Positions 9,165 through 17,905 of a stretch of 64,000 bases of DNA are shown here, piece after piece. Source of the stretch: Fluviicola sp. Its GTDB lineage: Bacteria > Bacteroidota > Bacteroidia > Flavobacteriales_D > Crocinitomicaceae. The stretch covers positions 310,001 through 374,000 of the forward strand of contig NZ_JAQSWB010000002.1 in the NCBI RefSeq assembly GCF_029266855.1. Reading direction: 5' to 3'. The position numbers were made by a program, and so were the translations under genes. Every line of letters begins with the position of its first letter. The stretch's first letter is position 1. The notes beneath the pieces were generated by a model. The model was not told the origin of the DNA. It saw only the letters and a program-made list of their open reading frames with translations, and did not search any database.

Positions 9165-9544
9165 GTTTGAAATCAGATAATTTATGTCATTGCGGAAGTC
9201 AAAAATCGTTTGAGACTTGTTGTGAACCCTTTCTTTCGGGAATAAGTTTACCGGCTACCGCTGAAGAGCTGATGCGTTCACGTTATTCCGCTTATGTAAC
9301 GCGAAACGTTTCGTATATCCTGGAAACAACCTCTCCTGAATTCAGGAAGTACTACAATCCGAAATCGATCATGGAGTGGGCAGTCAACAGTACCTGGATT
9401 AGTTTGGAAATCCTCTCTTCTTCGGAAAATCGTGTCAAATTTGTTGCTTCTTACCTGGATGAGAACGGCAGCTTAATGCGGCATACCGAAAATTCCCGGT
9501 TTGAAAAAATAGCCGGACGCTGGTATTTTATGGATGGGAAATAA
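9161..9544 (+). CDS. YchJ-like protein with SEC-C zinc-binding motif
   Basis: This small protein of 127 residues has an N-terminal SEC-C motif (CHCGSQKSFETCC, residues 9-21), whose cysteines bind zinc. An NTF2-like YchJ domain follows ('EELMRSRYSAYV' through 'GRWYFMDGK'). Family members are widespread, but their biochemical role is not defined. The ATG at 9161 overlaps the stop of the upstream serine hydrolase, so translation is probably coupled. Confidence 0.88.
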   Translation: MSLKSDNLCHCGSQKSFETCCEPFLSGISLPATAEELMRSRYSAYVTRNVSYILETTSPEFRKYYNPKSIMEWAVNSTWISLEILSSSENRVKFVASYLDENGSLMRHTENSRFEKIAGRWYFMDGK

Positions 9545-9576
9545 TTACAAATGTTTTTTTAGTCCTGTATTTCAAC

Positions 9577-9596
9577 AATTCGGCATTCGTAATTAG
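9577..9596. repeat. Dispersed TTCGTAATT-type intergenic repeat
   Basis: AATTCGGCATTCGTAATTAG is built from the ATTCG/AATT words also found at 27669-27709 and 36531-36560, each time between genes. The function is unknown. Confidence 0.4.
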
Positions 9597-9599
9597 AAA

Positions 9600-10556
9600 T
9601 TACTCAAAGAGTTCAGTCAAAACCCGTCCTTTCCCGGTTGGCATAGAGAAGTGCAGTATTTCCGCAATGGTTTTACTGATGTCTAATTGTTCGGAACAAT
9701 TTTTCGATTCCACGTTCTTTTTGAAGTCAGGCCCGATGGCCAATAGACTGATGTGTCTGCATCCTTCACAATTATCGCCGTGACTGATGTATCCGTCTTT
9801 GTGCCCGTCGAGGTGGCGGCCGTGGTCATTTGTGACGATAAGTGCGGTTTTGTCCTTTAGTCGTTCATTTGACTGAATCAGATTCCACAATTGAAAAGCA
9901 TAATCGTCACATTTTTGGATCGATTTAAGATACATATCCCATTGTTTCGAATGAGCATATGAATCGGCAGCTAACAGATTAATAAGCATCAGGTGAGGCG
10001 GATTGTTTGCCGAAAGCACTTCCGTGACCTTGTCGAATGTTTCCTGGTCGCCCGTATAATCAGCCCCGTTACCGTGAAGCCCGCAATAAGTGGAGGGTTT
10101 ATAAACATTCCACCATTTTTTATAGTTCGTATTCCCCAACACTTCCAGCTTTCCTTTGCTTGAAATAATCCAGGCATCGGTTTTTGGAACTCCTTTTTCT
10201 TTCAGATAATACTGAAACATGGATGGGTATTTGGGCAATTGTTTTCCTGCATTCGAAATGCTGTGATACCGCCCGGTAATAATTGCGGAATGTCCTGAAA
10301 TAGTATATGTTGGCCCGTTGTTTCTGAAATTACTCAAAAGAACCCCTTCCTTTTTTAATTCATTTCCTAAATGCGGAATGTATTGGTAAGTAGTATCGCC
10401 AAACGTCTCAGTGAAGCGCGGACCATCTATAATAAGAACAATAACATATTCTGTTTTGTATTTTCTTGTCTCATTATTTGGTGATTTATTGAGATTGAAG
10501 GAGGAAGTAAGAAGTACTCCAACTGCAATTACCACTGAAAGTAACAATTTAGCCAT
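9600..10556 (-). CDS. Exported alkaline-phosphatase-superfamily protein
   Basis: The protein has 318 residues with an N-terminal signal (MAKLLLSVVIAVGVLLTSS). It shows the metal-site layout of the alkaline phosphatase/sulfatase/phosphodiesterase superfamily. A first aspartate lies in 'VLIIDGPRFTET'. A nucleophile region 'NNGPTYTISGHSAIITG' places Thr or Ser before the GH. 'AADSYAHSKQWDMY' supplies an Asp/His pair, 'VTNDHGRH' gives Asp-His, and 'GYISHG' the last His. This order fits two-metal phospho- or sulfohydrolases. The substrate cannot be read from the sequence. It is a single gene, convergent with ychJ. Confidence 0.83.
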   Translation of the reverse strand: MAKLLLSVVIAVGVLLTSSFNLNKSPNNETRKYKTEYVIVLIIDGPRFTETFGDTTYQYIPHLGNELKKEGVLLSNFRNNGPTYTISGHSAIITGRYHSISNAGKQLPKYPSMFQYYLKEKGVPKTDAWIISSKGKLEVLGNTNYKKWWNVYKPSTYCGLHGNGADYTGDQETFDKVTEVLSANNPPHLMLINLLAADSYAHSKQWDMYLKSIQKCDDYAFQLWNLIQSNERLKDKTALIVTNDHGRHLDGHKDGYISHGDNCEGCRHISLLAIGPDFKKNVESKNCSEQLDISKTIAEILHFSMPTGKGRVLTELFE

Positions 10557-10872
10557 GTTTCATTTTGAAGCCTTAAAGTTACTTTTTTAAATGAAATACG
10601 GAGGTTGTGAATTATTGGCAATTTAAAATATATTCAGTTTTGTAACGTTTCCTAATTTTGGAATTCTAAACTGAGATTTCTGCTTATGGTGAACTTTTTA
10701 AAGAACAGCTGCCTGCTTCATTATGTTAAATTTTCGGACCCGAATAGGAACAAAATGTTGTTTTTTATTAAATTACTATCAATTAGGTCAGATGAGGTCC
10801 AGTTCATCACAAACACATTACGGTAATTAACAGATTTGCTCAAGGAGATTACAACTATTTATATTTCAACTT
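10557..10872. other. Intergenic region with LytTR-gene promoter
   Basis: No gene is seen in these 316 nt. The best promoter is TTG at 10836-10838, a 21-nt spacer and TATATTTC at 10860-10867. That box is one mismatch from TAnnTTTG and ends 5 nt before the ATG of the response regulator. A second exact -7 box, TAATTTTG, is at 10653-10660 without a suitable -33. An AAGGAG at about 10842 lies too far from the ATG (about 25 nt) to act as a ribosome binding site. Confidence 0.5.
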
Positions 10873-11625
10873 ATGAAAACGAAGAGAGTATTAATTATTG
10901 ATGATGAAATTGACGCCAGGCGAGTAATCTCTAAATATTTAGAGCGTTATTTTCCGAACTTCCAGATTCTTGGTGAGGCGGATTCCTTTAAATCAGCAGT
11001 GCAATTAATCAATGAAACAGAAGCCGATCTAATATTCATCGACATTAATTTAGGTGATGGAACCGGCTTTGATGTCTTGGATGAAAGCGATGCTTTTGCT
11101 GCTCAAATCATTTTCACTACTGCATTTGATCAATATGCTGTAAAGGCATTCAGATACCAGGCGCTCGATTATTTAATGAAACCGATCGATTCCGAGTTAT
11201 TCGTGGAGGCAGTAAATCAGGCGCTGGACAAAGTAAGGGAAAGACGCTCAATGAGCGCTGATCAAATGGTGATTTCTTATGGAAACGGTGAACGCAAAAT
11301 CTCTATTCCAACCGCCGACGGAATGTGTTTTGTCCGTTTGGATTCAATCGTTTCTTTCGAGGCTGACAGCTCTTATTGTAAAGTATTCCTGGATGACGGG
11401 AAGGAAATACTGGTTTCGAAACCACTGAAATTTTTTGATGATAAATTGAGTACAAACGTGAATTTCATTCGTCCGCATAAATCATTTATTATCAATATGA
11501 AATATGTCGAAGAATACCTTAAGGAAGAAGGTGGTTATATCAAAATGAGGAACGGTTTGAAGATTCCGATCTCACGTCAAAAGAAAGAAGATGTGATCCG
11601 CGATCTGCAAATGCATTTTCTGTAA
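10873..11625 (+). CDS. LytTR-family response regulator
   Basis: This is a two-domain transcription regulator of 250 residues. The receiver domain (1-120) has the acidic pocket DDE at 10-12, the phospho-acceptor D57 in 'FIDINLGDGTG', Thr83 and K103 in 'LMKPID'. The LytTR DNA-binding domain covers about 145-250 ('VSFEADSSYCKVFLDDGKEILV' and 'FIRPHKSFIINMKYVEEY'). No kinase gene is adjacent. The nearest LytS-type kinase (17906-20782) is 6 kb away, beyond an efflux operon on the other strand, and could be its partner. A promoter box 5 nt before the ATG suggests a leaderless mRNA. Confidence 0.93.
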   Translation: MKTKRVLIIDDEIDARRVISKYLERYFPNFQILGEADSFKSAVQLINETEADLIFIDINLGDGTGFDVLDESDAFAAQIIFTTAFDQYAVKAFRYQALDYLMKPIDSELFVEAVNQALDKVRERRSMSADQMVISYGNGERKISIPTADGMCFVRLDSIVSFEADSSYCKVFLDDGKEILVSKPLKFFDDKLSTNVNFIRPHKSFIINMKYVEEYLKEEGGYIKMRNGLKIPISRQKKEDVIRDLQMHFL

Positions 11626-11695
11626 GGATGCGACGCATAGGGAATTATCACAACACACCCACTTTTATTTTCTCCCACAGATGCACAGATAATTA

Positions 11696-11723
11696 GAGGC
11701 GCTTACCAGTCGCCTCCTTTTTT
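11696..11723 (+). terminator. Terminator after the LytTR regulator
   Basis: GAGGCG (11696-11701) and CGCCTC (11711-11716) form a GC-rich stem with a 9-nt loop, followed by a run of six T. The rest of the gap (11626-11921) holds GC-rich words such as GATGCGACGCATAG, with no gene. Confidence 0.75.
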
Positions 11724-11921
11724 GTAAACCTCTAAATCATTGATATTTTTAAAAAAGCGAGTGCGATGCGCCTATGGAAAGTGTTGTACTTCAGAAAATG
11801 GCTTGGGCGCGAATAATACATATATCCCGACGCATCGCGTCCCAAAAAAATGACGTGTTACGTACCCCGAAAAAGATAAATCGCGCCCCAAATACTTCAC
11901 GTATCTGCAAAAACCGTGTCT

Positions 11922-13229
11922 TTATGGGATCAATTTCTTATAATCTCCCGTAAACAATCCCACATTCAATACCGCAGTCCGCAAATTGAATTCGGAACTT
12001 AACTGGCGGTTCTTTGCCTGGATAATAGAAAACTGGATTTCACGTAATTCGAATTGCGTTAATGAACCGTTTTCAAATGATTTCTGCGCAATCTCAAACA
12101 TTGCCGTGGTGTTAACGACCGAACTGTTTTCCAGGCGATACATACGTTCTGAATAAGTGTAATCCTGCCAGGCTTTGTCTACTTCCGTTTTGATCGTTTG
12201 CTCTTGCTTCTGAACTGCAAATTCCGCATTTTCTTTTTGAAAGCGATTGTTTTTTACTGCTGTTACATTGGCTAAACCATCCAAAATGGTCCAACTTAAA
12301 GTAAAACCAATCCCAGGTCCGATACTTCGGTTTGAAGAAAGCAGTCCGACTTCACTTTGTGATACGGCCGCCGAATAATTTGCGTAAAAGGACAATTGAG
12401 GGTAATAACGGCTTTGGATTTCTTTTCGCTGCTGATCTATAATGGCAATCTGACTTTTCTGAACCAGTAAACTGGTGTTTTGTGATAAGGCATTTTCCAG
12501 GATAATGCTTTTGTCAAGTGCGGGAAGTGCAGGTATGTTATCATCCACATCGAAGGATATTTCTCCGGCTTCACCCATTACCATTGCCAGGTCTGCTTTC
12601 ATTTTACTGATAATATTCAAATGATTCAGGTAATTGGAACTATCCGTATTCAAATCCAGTTTTGCCTGAAGTAATTCCAAATCACTTGCGGCGCCATTCT
12701 TCGACCTTAACGCAATAAGATCAAATCGTTCCTTCGAAAGTTGGATGGCCTCTTCGTATACAATTTGCAAACGTTTATAATATTGCAAGCTGTAATACAA
12801 AACTGAAGCCTGGTAGATCGACATTTCCATCTGGGCAGTCAGGTTTACTGTCGCCAGGTCCTCGGTTAACTGAAGTCGCTTGTCTCTTGCAAACATGGCG
12901 AATCCGTCGAAAAAAGTCCAGTTCAAACGAGCCGAGGCGTTCAGTGAGTTGTTATTTGCTCCTGTTTTTTCATTCACCTGCCCGGAATAGAATTCCTGTC
13001 GGGTATTGGTTGTTGTCCAGGTCTGATCGGCTGTTATGGCTATTGTCGGTAAATATCCCGCCGTACCGATATTATTGGTGTTATCAGCGATTTTCAGATT
13101 GTTGCGCTGGATCAGTACATCGAAGTTTTTTTCCAAAGTGCGCTTAATGACTTCTTCCAGGCTCAGGACTTGTTGTGAAAAAGCGAGCTTACCTGAGAAG
13201 AGTATGAAGAGAAGAATGATTTTTTTCAT
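11922..13229 (-). CDS. TolC-family outer-membrane efflux protein
   Basis: This is the outer-membrane channel of a tripartite efflux pump, 435 residues. It has a signal peptide (MKKIILLFILFSGKLAFSQ) and two repeats of the OEP domain, rich in long amphipathic helices. Repeat one begins at 'LSLEEVIKRTLEKNFDVLIQRNNLKIADN' and repeat two at 'ILENALSQNTSLLVQKSQIAII'. It is the last gene of the efflux operon; its ATG overlaps the RND gene stop by 4 nt. The pairing with the upstream pump is clear from gene order; the substrate is unknown. Confidence 0.93.
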   Translation of the reverse strand: MKKIILLFILFSGKLAFSQQVLSLEEVIKRTLEKNFDVLIQRNNLKIADNTNNIGTAGYLPTIAITADQTWTTTNTRQEFYSGQVNEKTGANNNSLNASARLNWTFFDGFAMFARDKRLQLTEDLATVNLTAQMEMSIYQASVLYYSLQYYKRLQIVYEEAIQLSKERFDLIALRSKNGAASDLELLQAKLDLNTDSSNYLNHLNIISKMKADLAMVMGEAGEISFDVDDNIPALPALDKSIILENALSQNTSLLVQKSQIAIIDQQRKEIQSRYYPQLSFYANYSAAVSQSEVGLLSSNRSIGPGIGFTLSWTILDGLANVTAVKNNRFQKENAEFAVQKQEQTIKTEVDKAWQDYTYSERMYRLENSSVVNTTAMFEIAQKSFENGSLTQFELREIQFSIIQAKNRQLSSEFNLRTAVLNVGLFTGDYKKLIP

Positions 13230-16200
13230 GCCTTTATTTTCGATTTTTTGGATGTCAAATAGATGTATAATCCCGGAATGACAAATAAGGTAAATATTAA
13301 GGAGAATGCTAAACCACCCACAATGGTGATTCCCATTGAGATCCGGCTGGTTGCAGCGTCACCAAGTGCCAGTGCAATCGGAAGTGCTCCTAAAATAGTT
13401 GCCAGCGTTGTCATCAAAATTGGTCTGAAACGTTGAGATGAGGCATCAATAACGGCGTCTTTGATGTTTAAACCTTCTTCGCGGCGCTGGTTTGCGAATT
13501 CCACGATTAAGATTCCGTTTTTGGTTACAAGACCAACCAAAACAATGATCCCGATCTTTGAGAAAATATTTAATGTTTGATCTGTAAGCCATAAGGAAAC
13601 GGTTGCTCCCGCTAGAGCAAGCAGAACCGTACTGATTATAATGAGCGGATCGCTGTAACTTTCAAATTGTGCGGCAAGGACCAAATAAACCAGGACCAGG
13701 GCCAAAAGAAATGCAAAGATCACACTGTTTCCGCTTTCGGCGAACTCTTTTGAGGTTCCCGCTAAACTGTGAGAGAAACTTTCGGGTAGTACTTTCTCAG
13801 CGATCTTATCCATTGCTGCAATCCCGTCTCCGATTGTAAATCCATCGTTTGGTTGTGCAGAAACTGTTGCGGCGACGTATCGGTTATAACGGAATAATTG
13901 CGGCGGGCTTGATTCATTCCGGATTGAAACTAAGTTCTCAAGCGGGACCAGTGTTCCGGAATCTGTACGAACCTGGATGGCATTCAGATCCGAAGGATCA
14001 TCGCGTTTGTCTTTTTTTGCCTGACCGATCACCTGGTATTGTTTTCCGTTCATGATGAAATAACCGTAGCGCTGTCCGGAAAAATACAATTGTAAAGTTG
14101 ACGCAATTTCGTTTTCGTCCACTCCCATACTTGCTGCCTTATCGCGGTCAATCTCAACTTGTAACTCGGGTTTGTTGAATTTCAGGTCTACATCTACGAT
14201 CTTGAAGGTTGGATCGCTCATGGCCTGTTCCATAAACTTGGGGAGCACATCTTTCATGGCTTCGAAAGTGGGAGCCTGGAGTACGTATTGAACAGGGAAT
14301 CCGGCAGAGCGCCCACCACCGATAGTCTGTTCCTGGATAATGAATGTGCGGGCAAAATTGTACTCACCCAAACGTGCATTCAACAGGTTGACAATGTCTT
14401 CCTGTGAACGTTTTCGGTCTTTTACAGGAACCAGGTTCAGACGAATAAATCCTTTGTTGACTCCTCCTGCATTAAAGCTGGGGGAAGTAACGGCTAACAG
14501 GTTGCTTTTTTCCGGAAGGGTATCTACCAGGTCGATCAATTGCTGCTGATGCAGGTCCATGCGTTCAAAAGAAGTTCCTTCCGGTGCATTCGACATGATC
14601 TGGAAACGGCCTTTGTCTTCCATTGGTGCTAATTCGTCCTGCAGCCCTAAAAAGGTCAAAACAACCAGGATTAACGATATTCCCATTAGGATAAATGCAA
14701 TCCAGGGACGTTTCATGAATTTTGAAAGTGTGTTTTTATACCCGTTCATTAATTTATTCAGCCAGACTTCAGACATTTTGTAGAAGCGCGAATGCTTTTC
14801 TTTTTTTCGCAATATCCTGGAACTCATCATGGGGGTGAGGGTGAGGGAAATGAATGCGGAGATAATAACAGATCCGGCCACTACGACTCCAAACTCGCGG
14901 AACAAACGCCCTGTTAAGCCTTCTAAGAAGATTACAGGAAGGAAAACGGTTGTTAAAGTGATTGTTGTGGAAATAATTGCAAACAGGATTTCTTTCGAAC
15001 CTTTATGGGCGGCTTCTTTTGGGTTTTCACCGCGTTCAACACGGGTATAGATGTTTTCCATTACTACAATGGCATCATCGACCACAAGTCCGGTTGAAAG
15101 CACAATTCCCAGTAAAGTCAACAGGTTGATTGAGAAATCCGAGATATACATGATGAAGAAAGTCCCGATCAATGAAATCGGAATAGCGATGATCGGGATG
15201 AGGGTTGTTCTCCAGTCGCGAAGGAACAAGAAAATAATGACCACTACCAGGCCGAAGGCTATCAGGATCGTTTCTTCTACTTCCGAAATAGATTTGCGGA
15301 TATTTTGAGTAGAATCGAGCGCCACTCCCAGGTGCACATCTTTTGGAAGTTCTTTTTTGATCTGTTCTACTTTTTTATAGATCTCATCCACTATTTCGAT
15401 ATAATTTGCTCCCGGCTGCGGGTTAACAGCAATACCGATCATTGGAATTCCATGATTTCCGCGTAACAGCGTACGTTCATTTTCCGGCGCTAAAACTGCT
15501 TCACCAATATCTTTCAGGCGAACGATCTGTGTTCCTTTTTTGGCAACGATGAGTTTGTTGAATTCCTCTTCAGTTGTTAAGCGGCCAAAGGTTCTGATGG
15601 TTAATTCAACTGTATTTCCTTCAATTCTTCCGGAGGGTAATTCCACATTTTGATTCAGGAAAGCATTTTTCACATCCAGGGCTGTTAAATCCAGACCGGC
15701 CATTTTTTCCGGGTCGAGGTTGAACTTCATGGAAAACTTTTTCTCCCCCCAAATCCGGATTTCACTAATCCCTTTGATCGTTTGAAGACGTTCTTTAAAG
15801 ACATTGTTCCCCAATTCGGTCAGTTCAAGTAAACTTTTCTTATCGGATTGAACGGTCAGAGAGAAAATAGTCTCTGCATTGGCATCTGATTTTGCAACGA
15901 TAGGCGGGTCCGAATCCTGGGGAAGATTCCGGACAGCTGCCGAAACTTTGTCGCGTACATCGTTTGCCGCTGCATCCAGGTCAACGCTCAAATCAAATTC
16001 CACAGTTATGGTACTTCTGCCGTCTGAACTGGTTGAACTGATGGTGCGGATTCCCGAAACACCATTGATCGATTCTTCCAGTGGTTCTGTAATTTGCGAT
16101 TCGATAACATCGGGGTTTGCCCCGGGATAATTGGTAGTAACCGTTATAATGGGCGGATCCACGGAAGGGAATTCACGGATTCCCAAAAACAGGAACCCGA

Positions 16201-16279
16201 TGATACCAAAGAGTACCACGATAATTGACAAAACGGAAGCAAGTACCGGTCTGTTAATGCTTAAGGATGCGATATTCAT
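13226..16279 (-). CDS. RND multidrug efflux permease (HAE-1 family)
   Basis: This is the inner-membrane proton-driven pump of an AcrB/MexB-type efflux system, 1,017 residues, the usual length. TM1 is at about 10-33 after the conserved 'SINRPVLASVLSII'. Two large periplasmic loops and twelve predicted membrane helices are present. The proton-relay pair Asp-Asp lies in 'GLVVDDAIVVMEN' near residue 400, matching D407/D408 of AcrB. The C-terminal half repeats the fold ('GIIVLVGLVTKNGILIVEFANQRREEG'). It sits between the adaptor and the TolC gene with 4-nt overlaps on both sides. Drug or lipid export is expected; the precise substrate is unknown. Confidence 0.96.
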   Translation of the reverse strand: MNIASLSINRPVLASVLSIIVVLFGIIGFLFLGIREFPSVDPPIITVTTNYPGANPDVIESQITEPLEESINGVSGIRTISSTSSDGRSTITVEFDLSVDLDAAANDVRDKVSAAVRNLPQDSDPPIVAKSDANAETIFSLTVQSDKKSLLELTELGNNVFKERLQTIKGISEIRIWGEKKFSMKFNLDPEKMAGLDLTALDVKNAFLNQNVELPSGRIEGNTVELTIRTFGRLTTEEEFNKLIVAKKGTQIVRLKDIGEAVLAPENERTLLRGNHGIPMIGIAVNPQPGANYIEIVDEIYKKVEQIKKELPKDVHLGVALDSTQNIRKSISEVEETILIAFGLVVVIIFLFLRDWRTTLIPIIAIPISLIGTFFIMYISDFSINLLTLLGIVLSTGLVVDDAIVVMENIYTRVERGENPKEAAHKGSKEILFAIISTTITLTTVFLPVIFLEGLTGRLFREFGVVVAGSVIISAFISLTLTPMMSSRILRKKEKHSRFYKMSEVWLNKLMNGYKNTLSKFMKRPWIAFILMGISLILVVLTFLGLQDELAPMEDKGRFQIMSNAPEGTSFERMDLHQQQLIDLVDTLPEKSNLLAVTSPSFNAGGVNKGFIRLNLVPVKDRKRSQEDIVNLLNARLGEYNFARTFIIQEQTIGGGRSAGFPVQYVLQAPTFEAMKDVLPKFMEQAMSDPTFKIVDVDLKFNKPELQVEIDRDKAASMGVDENEIASTLQLYFSGQRYGYFIMNGKQYQVIGQAKKDKRDDPSDLNAIQVRTDSGTLVPLENLVSIRNESSPPQLFRYNRYVAATVSAQPNDGFTIGDGIAAMDKIAEKVLPESFSHSLAGTSKEFAESGNSVIFAFLLALVLVYLVLAAQFESYSDPLIIISTVLLALAGATVSLWLTDQTLNIFSKIGIIVLVGLVTKNGILIVEFANQRREEGLNIKDAVIDASSQRFRPILMTTLATILGALPIALALGDAATSRISMGITIVGGLAFSLIFTLFVIPGLYIYLTSKKSKIKA

Positions 16280-17310
16280 TTGGATGCGATTTTAGTTTTC
16301 ACAGGCATTCCCGCACGAACTGCCAATAAACCTGAGATTAAAACCTGGTCTCCTTCTTTCAGTGCTCCGATAATTTGAACTTTTTCAGGAGTCCGGATCC
16401 CGATTTCTACAGGAATCTCTTCCACTAATCCATTACGGACCACAAAGATCTTTTGACCTTTTAGGATCGGAACGATACTTTCCGATGGAACCATGAATGC
16501 GTTTTCTTCTTTCCCCATGTCGTAACTGATTGAAACAAAAGAACCGGCAATGAGGTTCCCCAGGTTCGGAAGTGAAGCGCGAACGGTCATCATGCGGGTG
16601 CCTTCATCGATCCGTGGTTCAAAAGCATATACTTTTCCTGAATACTTTTTGGAATCCCCGTCGGTTTTAAATTCAATGATTTGCCCGATTTTGACATTTC
16701 GTGCATATTTTTCAGGAACCGAGAATTCAATTTTTACCGGGTTTTCCTGTACAATGGAAGTGATTAGGGTGCTTGTAGAGATGAAAGCTCCTTCACTTAC
16801 ATGCCTTAATCCGATCTTCCCGGAAAAGGGCGCGCGGATAGTTGCTTTCGAAATCTGTACATTCAACAGGTCCAGTTTGGCTTTCGCATCTGCAAGTGCT
16901 GATTGGGATACCTCATAATCCTGAAGGCTGATTCCTTTTGCCTGGTACAAACTTCTTTTCCGTGCTTCATCTTTTTCTGCCAAATCCTGCTCTACCAGTA
17001 ACTGGGCTTTTTGAGCTTTCAAAATATCAGAATCCACCTGGAGAATAATACTGCCTTTGCTTACATGTTGTCCTTCTTTGAATGAGATACGCTGGATCCG
17101 GCCGGCTACTTCAGAATATACATCAACTTGCTCGTTTGGTATCACAGATCCGGGAATTGCGATGGAACGAGCGACCTCTCCAGCTTTTAGTTGAACAACA
17201 TCTACGGTAACTACCGGAGCTTTTTGTGCTTTTAAATCTTCTTTTTCTTCGCCGCACGAATGTAAGAAAAGTGCCAGTGCGAGCATAATTGGTGAGTGTT
17301 TGAATATCAT
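16276..17310 (-). CDS. RND efflux periplasmic adaptor (HlyD/AcrA family) lipoprotein
   Basis: This is the membrane-fusion protein linking the RND pump to TolC. I take the ATG at 17310, which begins MIFKHSPIMLALALFLHSC with a lipobox ending at Cys19 and gives 344 residues. A farther ATG at 17340 would overlap marR. Next come the first half of the lipoyl domain ('GSVIPNEQVDVYSEVAGRIQRISFKEGQ'), a short helical hairpin, the second lipoyl half ('ATIRAPFSGKIGLRHVSEGAF') and beta-barrel domains. It is the second gene of the operon, directly after marR. Confidence 0.94.
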   Translation of the reverse strand: MIFKHSPIMLALALFLHSCGEEKEDLKAQKAPVVTVDVVQLKAGEVARSIAIPGSVIPNEQVDVYSEVAGRIQRISFKEGQHVSKGSIILQVDSDILKAQKAQLLVEQDLAEKDEARKRSLYQAKGISLQDYEVSQSALADAKAKLDLLNVQISKATIRAPFSGKIGLRHVSEGAFISTSTLITSIVQENPVKIEFSVPEKYARNVKIGQIIEFKTDGDSKKYSGKVYAFEPRIDEGTRMMTVRASLPNLGNLIAGSFVSISYDMGKEENAFMVPSESIVPILKGQKIFVVRNGLVEEIPVEIGIRTPEKVQIIGALKEGDQVLISGLLAVRAGMPVKTKIASK

Positions 17311-17314
17311 AGGT

Positions 17315-17779
17315 TTACTTTTTATTGTAGAAAATTTCAAATTGGTCTGCCGGTATTTCTTGTGTTTTTGTAATGAGCTCAGTGAGTATTAACTCAAAAT
17401 TAGCGTGTAAACTCGGGTCTAACAAGCTAAAGAAGTAATCATTTGTTTCTTTGATTCCCTTTTCGATTTCCAAAATCCAGGGTTCTGCTTTTGGTGTAAT
17501 ACTGAGCAAATGCTGTCTTCGGTCGCATGGATTTGTTTTGCGCTCAATAAAGCCGTCAGACTCCAAAGCATCCAGGATGCGGACCAGTGAAACCTTATCT
17601 GTCAATAGCTGATTTGCTAATTCCTGCTGACAGGCAAGGCCGTTATTTTTTCCAATCAGATACAAAGGAAAATAATAACGCTCCACTGGTGTGTGTTCCA
17701 TCCGTTGTGCTAATTTCCCGATATATTGCTTCGTTAAAAAGCTGAAAAAGCGGCCCAGTGGCCATTCTTGTGTTGTCAT
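17315..17779 (-). CDS. MarR-family transcriptional regulator, probable repressor of the efflux operon
   Basis: This winged-helix regulator of 154 residues has the MarR layout. A helical N-terminus ('FLTKQYIGKLAQRMEH') precedes the recognition region 'QQELANQLLTDKVSLVRILDALESDGFIERKTNPCDRRQHLL', in which the wing carries the typical D-R-R. A C-terminal dimerisation helix pair follows. It is the first gene of the operon marR-adaptor-RND-tolC. A palindrome in its promoter (17789-17811) covers the -7 box, so autorepression and induction by a small ligand is the likely mode. Regulation is inferred from the site and the family. Confidence 0.92.
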   Translation of the reverse strand: MTTQEWPLGRFFSFLTKQYIGKLAQRMEHTPVERYYFPLYLIGKNNGLACQQELANQLLTDKVSLVRILDALESDGFIERKTNPCDRRQHLLSITPKAEPWILEIEKGIKETNDYFFSLLDPSLHANFELILTELITKTQEIPADQFEIFYNKK

Positions 17780-17788
17780 TCGCTATTT

Positions 17789-17811
17789 AATAGTTAACAA
17801 AGCTAACTATT
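17789..17811 (-). promoter_or_regulatory. MarR operator palindrome overlapping the marR promoter
   Basis: AATAGTTAAC (17789-17798) and GCTAACTATT (17802-17811) form a 10-3-10 inverted repeat with one mismatched pair. Reading the minus strand, the -7 box TAGCTTTG (17798-17805) lies inside it, about 18 nt upstream of the marR ATG. A repressor bound here would block transcription of the efflux operon. Confidence 0.72.
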
Positions 17812-17844
17812 AAAGGTGTGTACTAGTTTTGATTTTAACTTAAA

Positions 17845-17876
17845 TTGACTAAAATTATCAGATTCTGTTACATTTG
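17845..17876 (+). promoter_or_regulatory. Promoter of the LytS-type kinase
   Basis: TTG at 17845-17847, a 21-nt spacer and TACATTTG at 17869-17876 match the Bacteroidota -33/-7 promoter. Transcription would start near 17882, giving a leader of about 25 nt before the TTG start codon. Confidence 0.65.
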
Positions 17877-17905
17877 TTCCTCAAACGTATTCTTATATAT
17901 TCACT

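Noticed and set aside
11626-11921. GC-rich GATGCGACGCATAG text as a mobile-element remnant
   Set aside because: Only loosely similar words are seen, with no clear inverted or direct ends.
13849-15308. Several plus-strand open frames within the RND pump gene
   Set aside because: They are antisense to a full-length, motif-complete efflux gene and have no signal of their own. They reflect codon bias.
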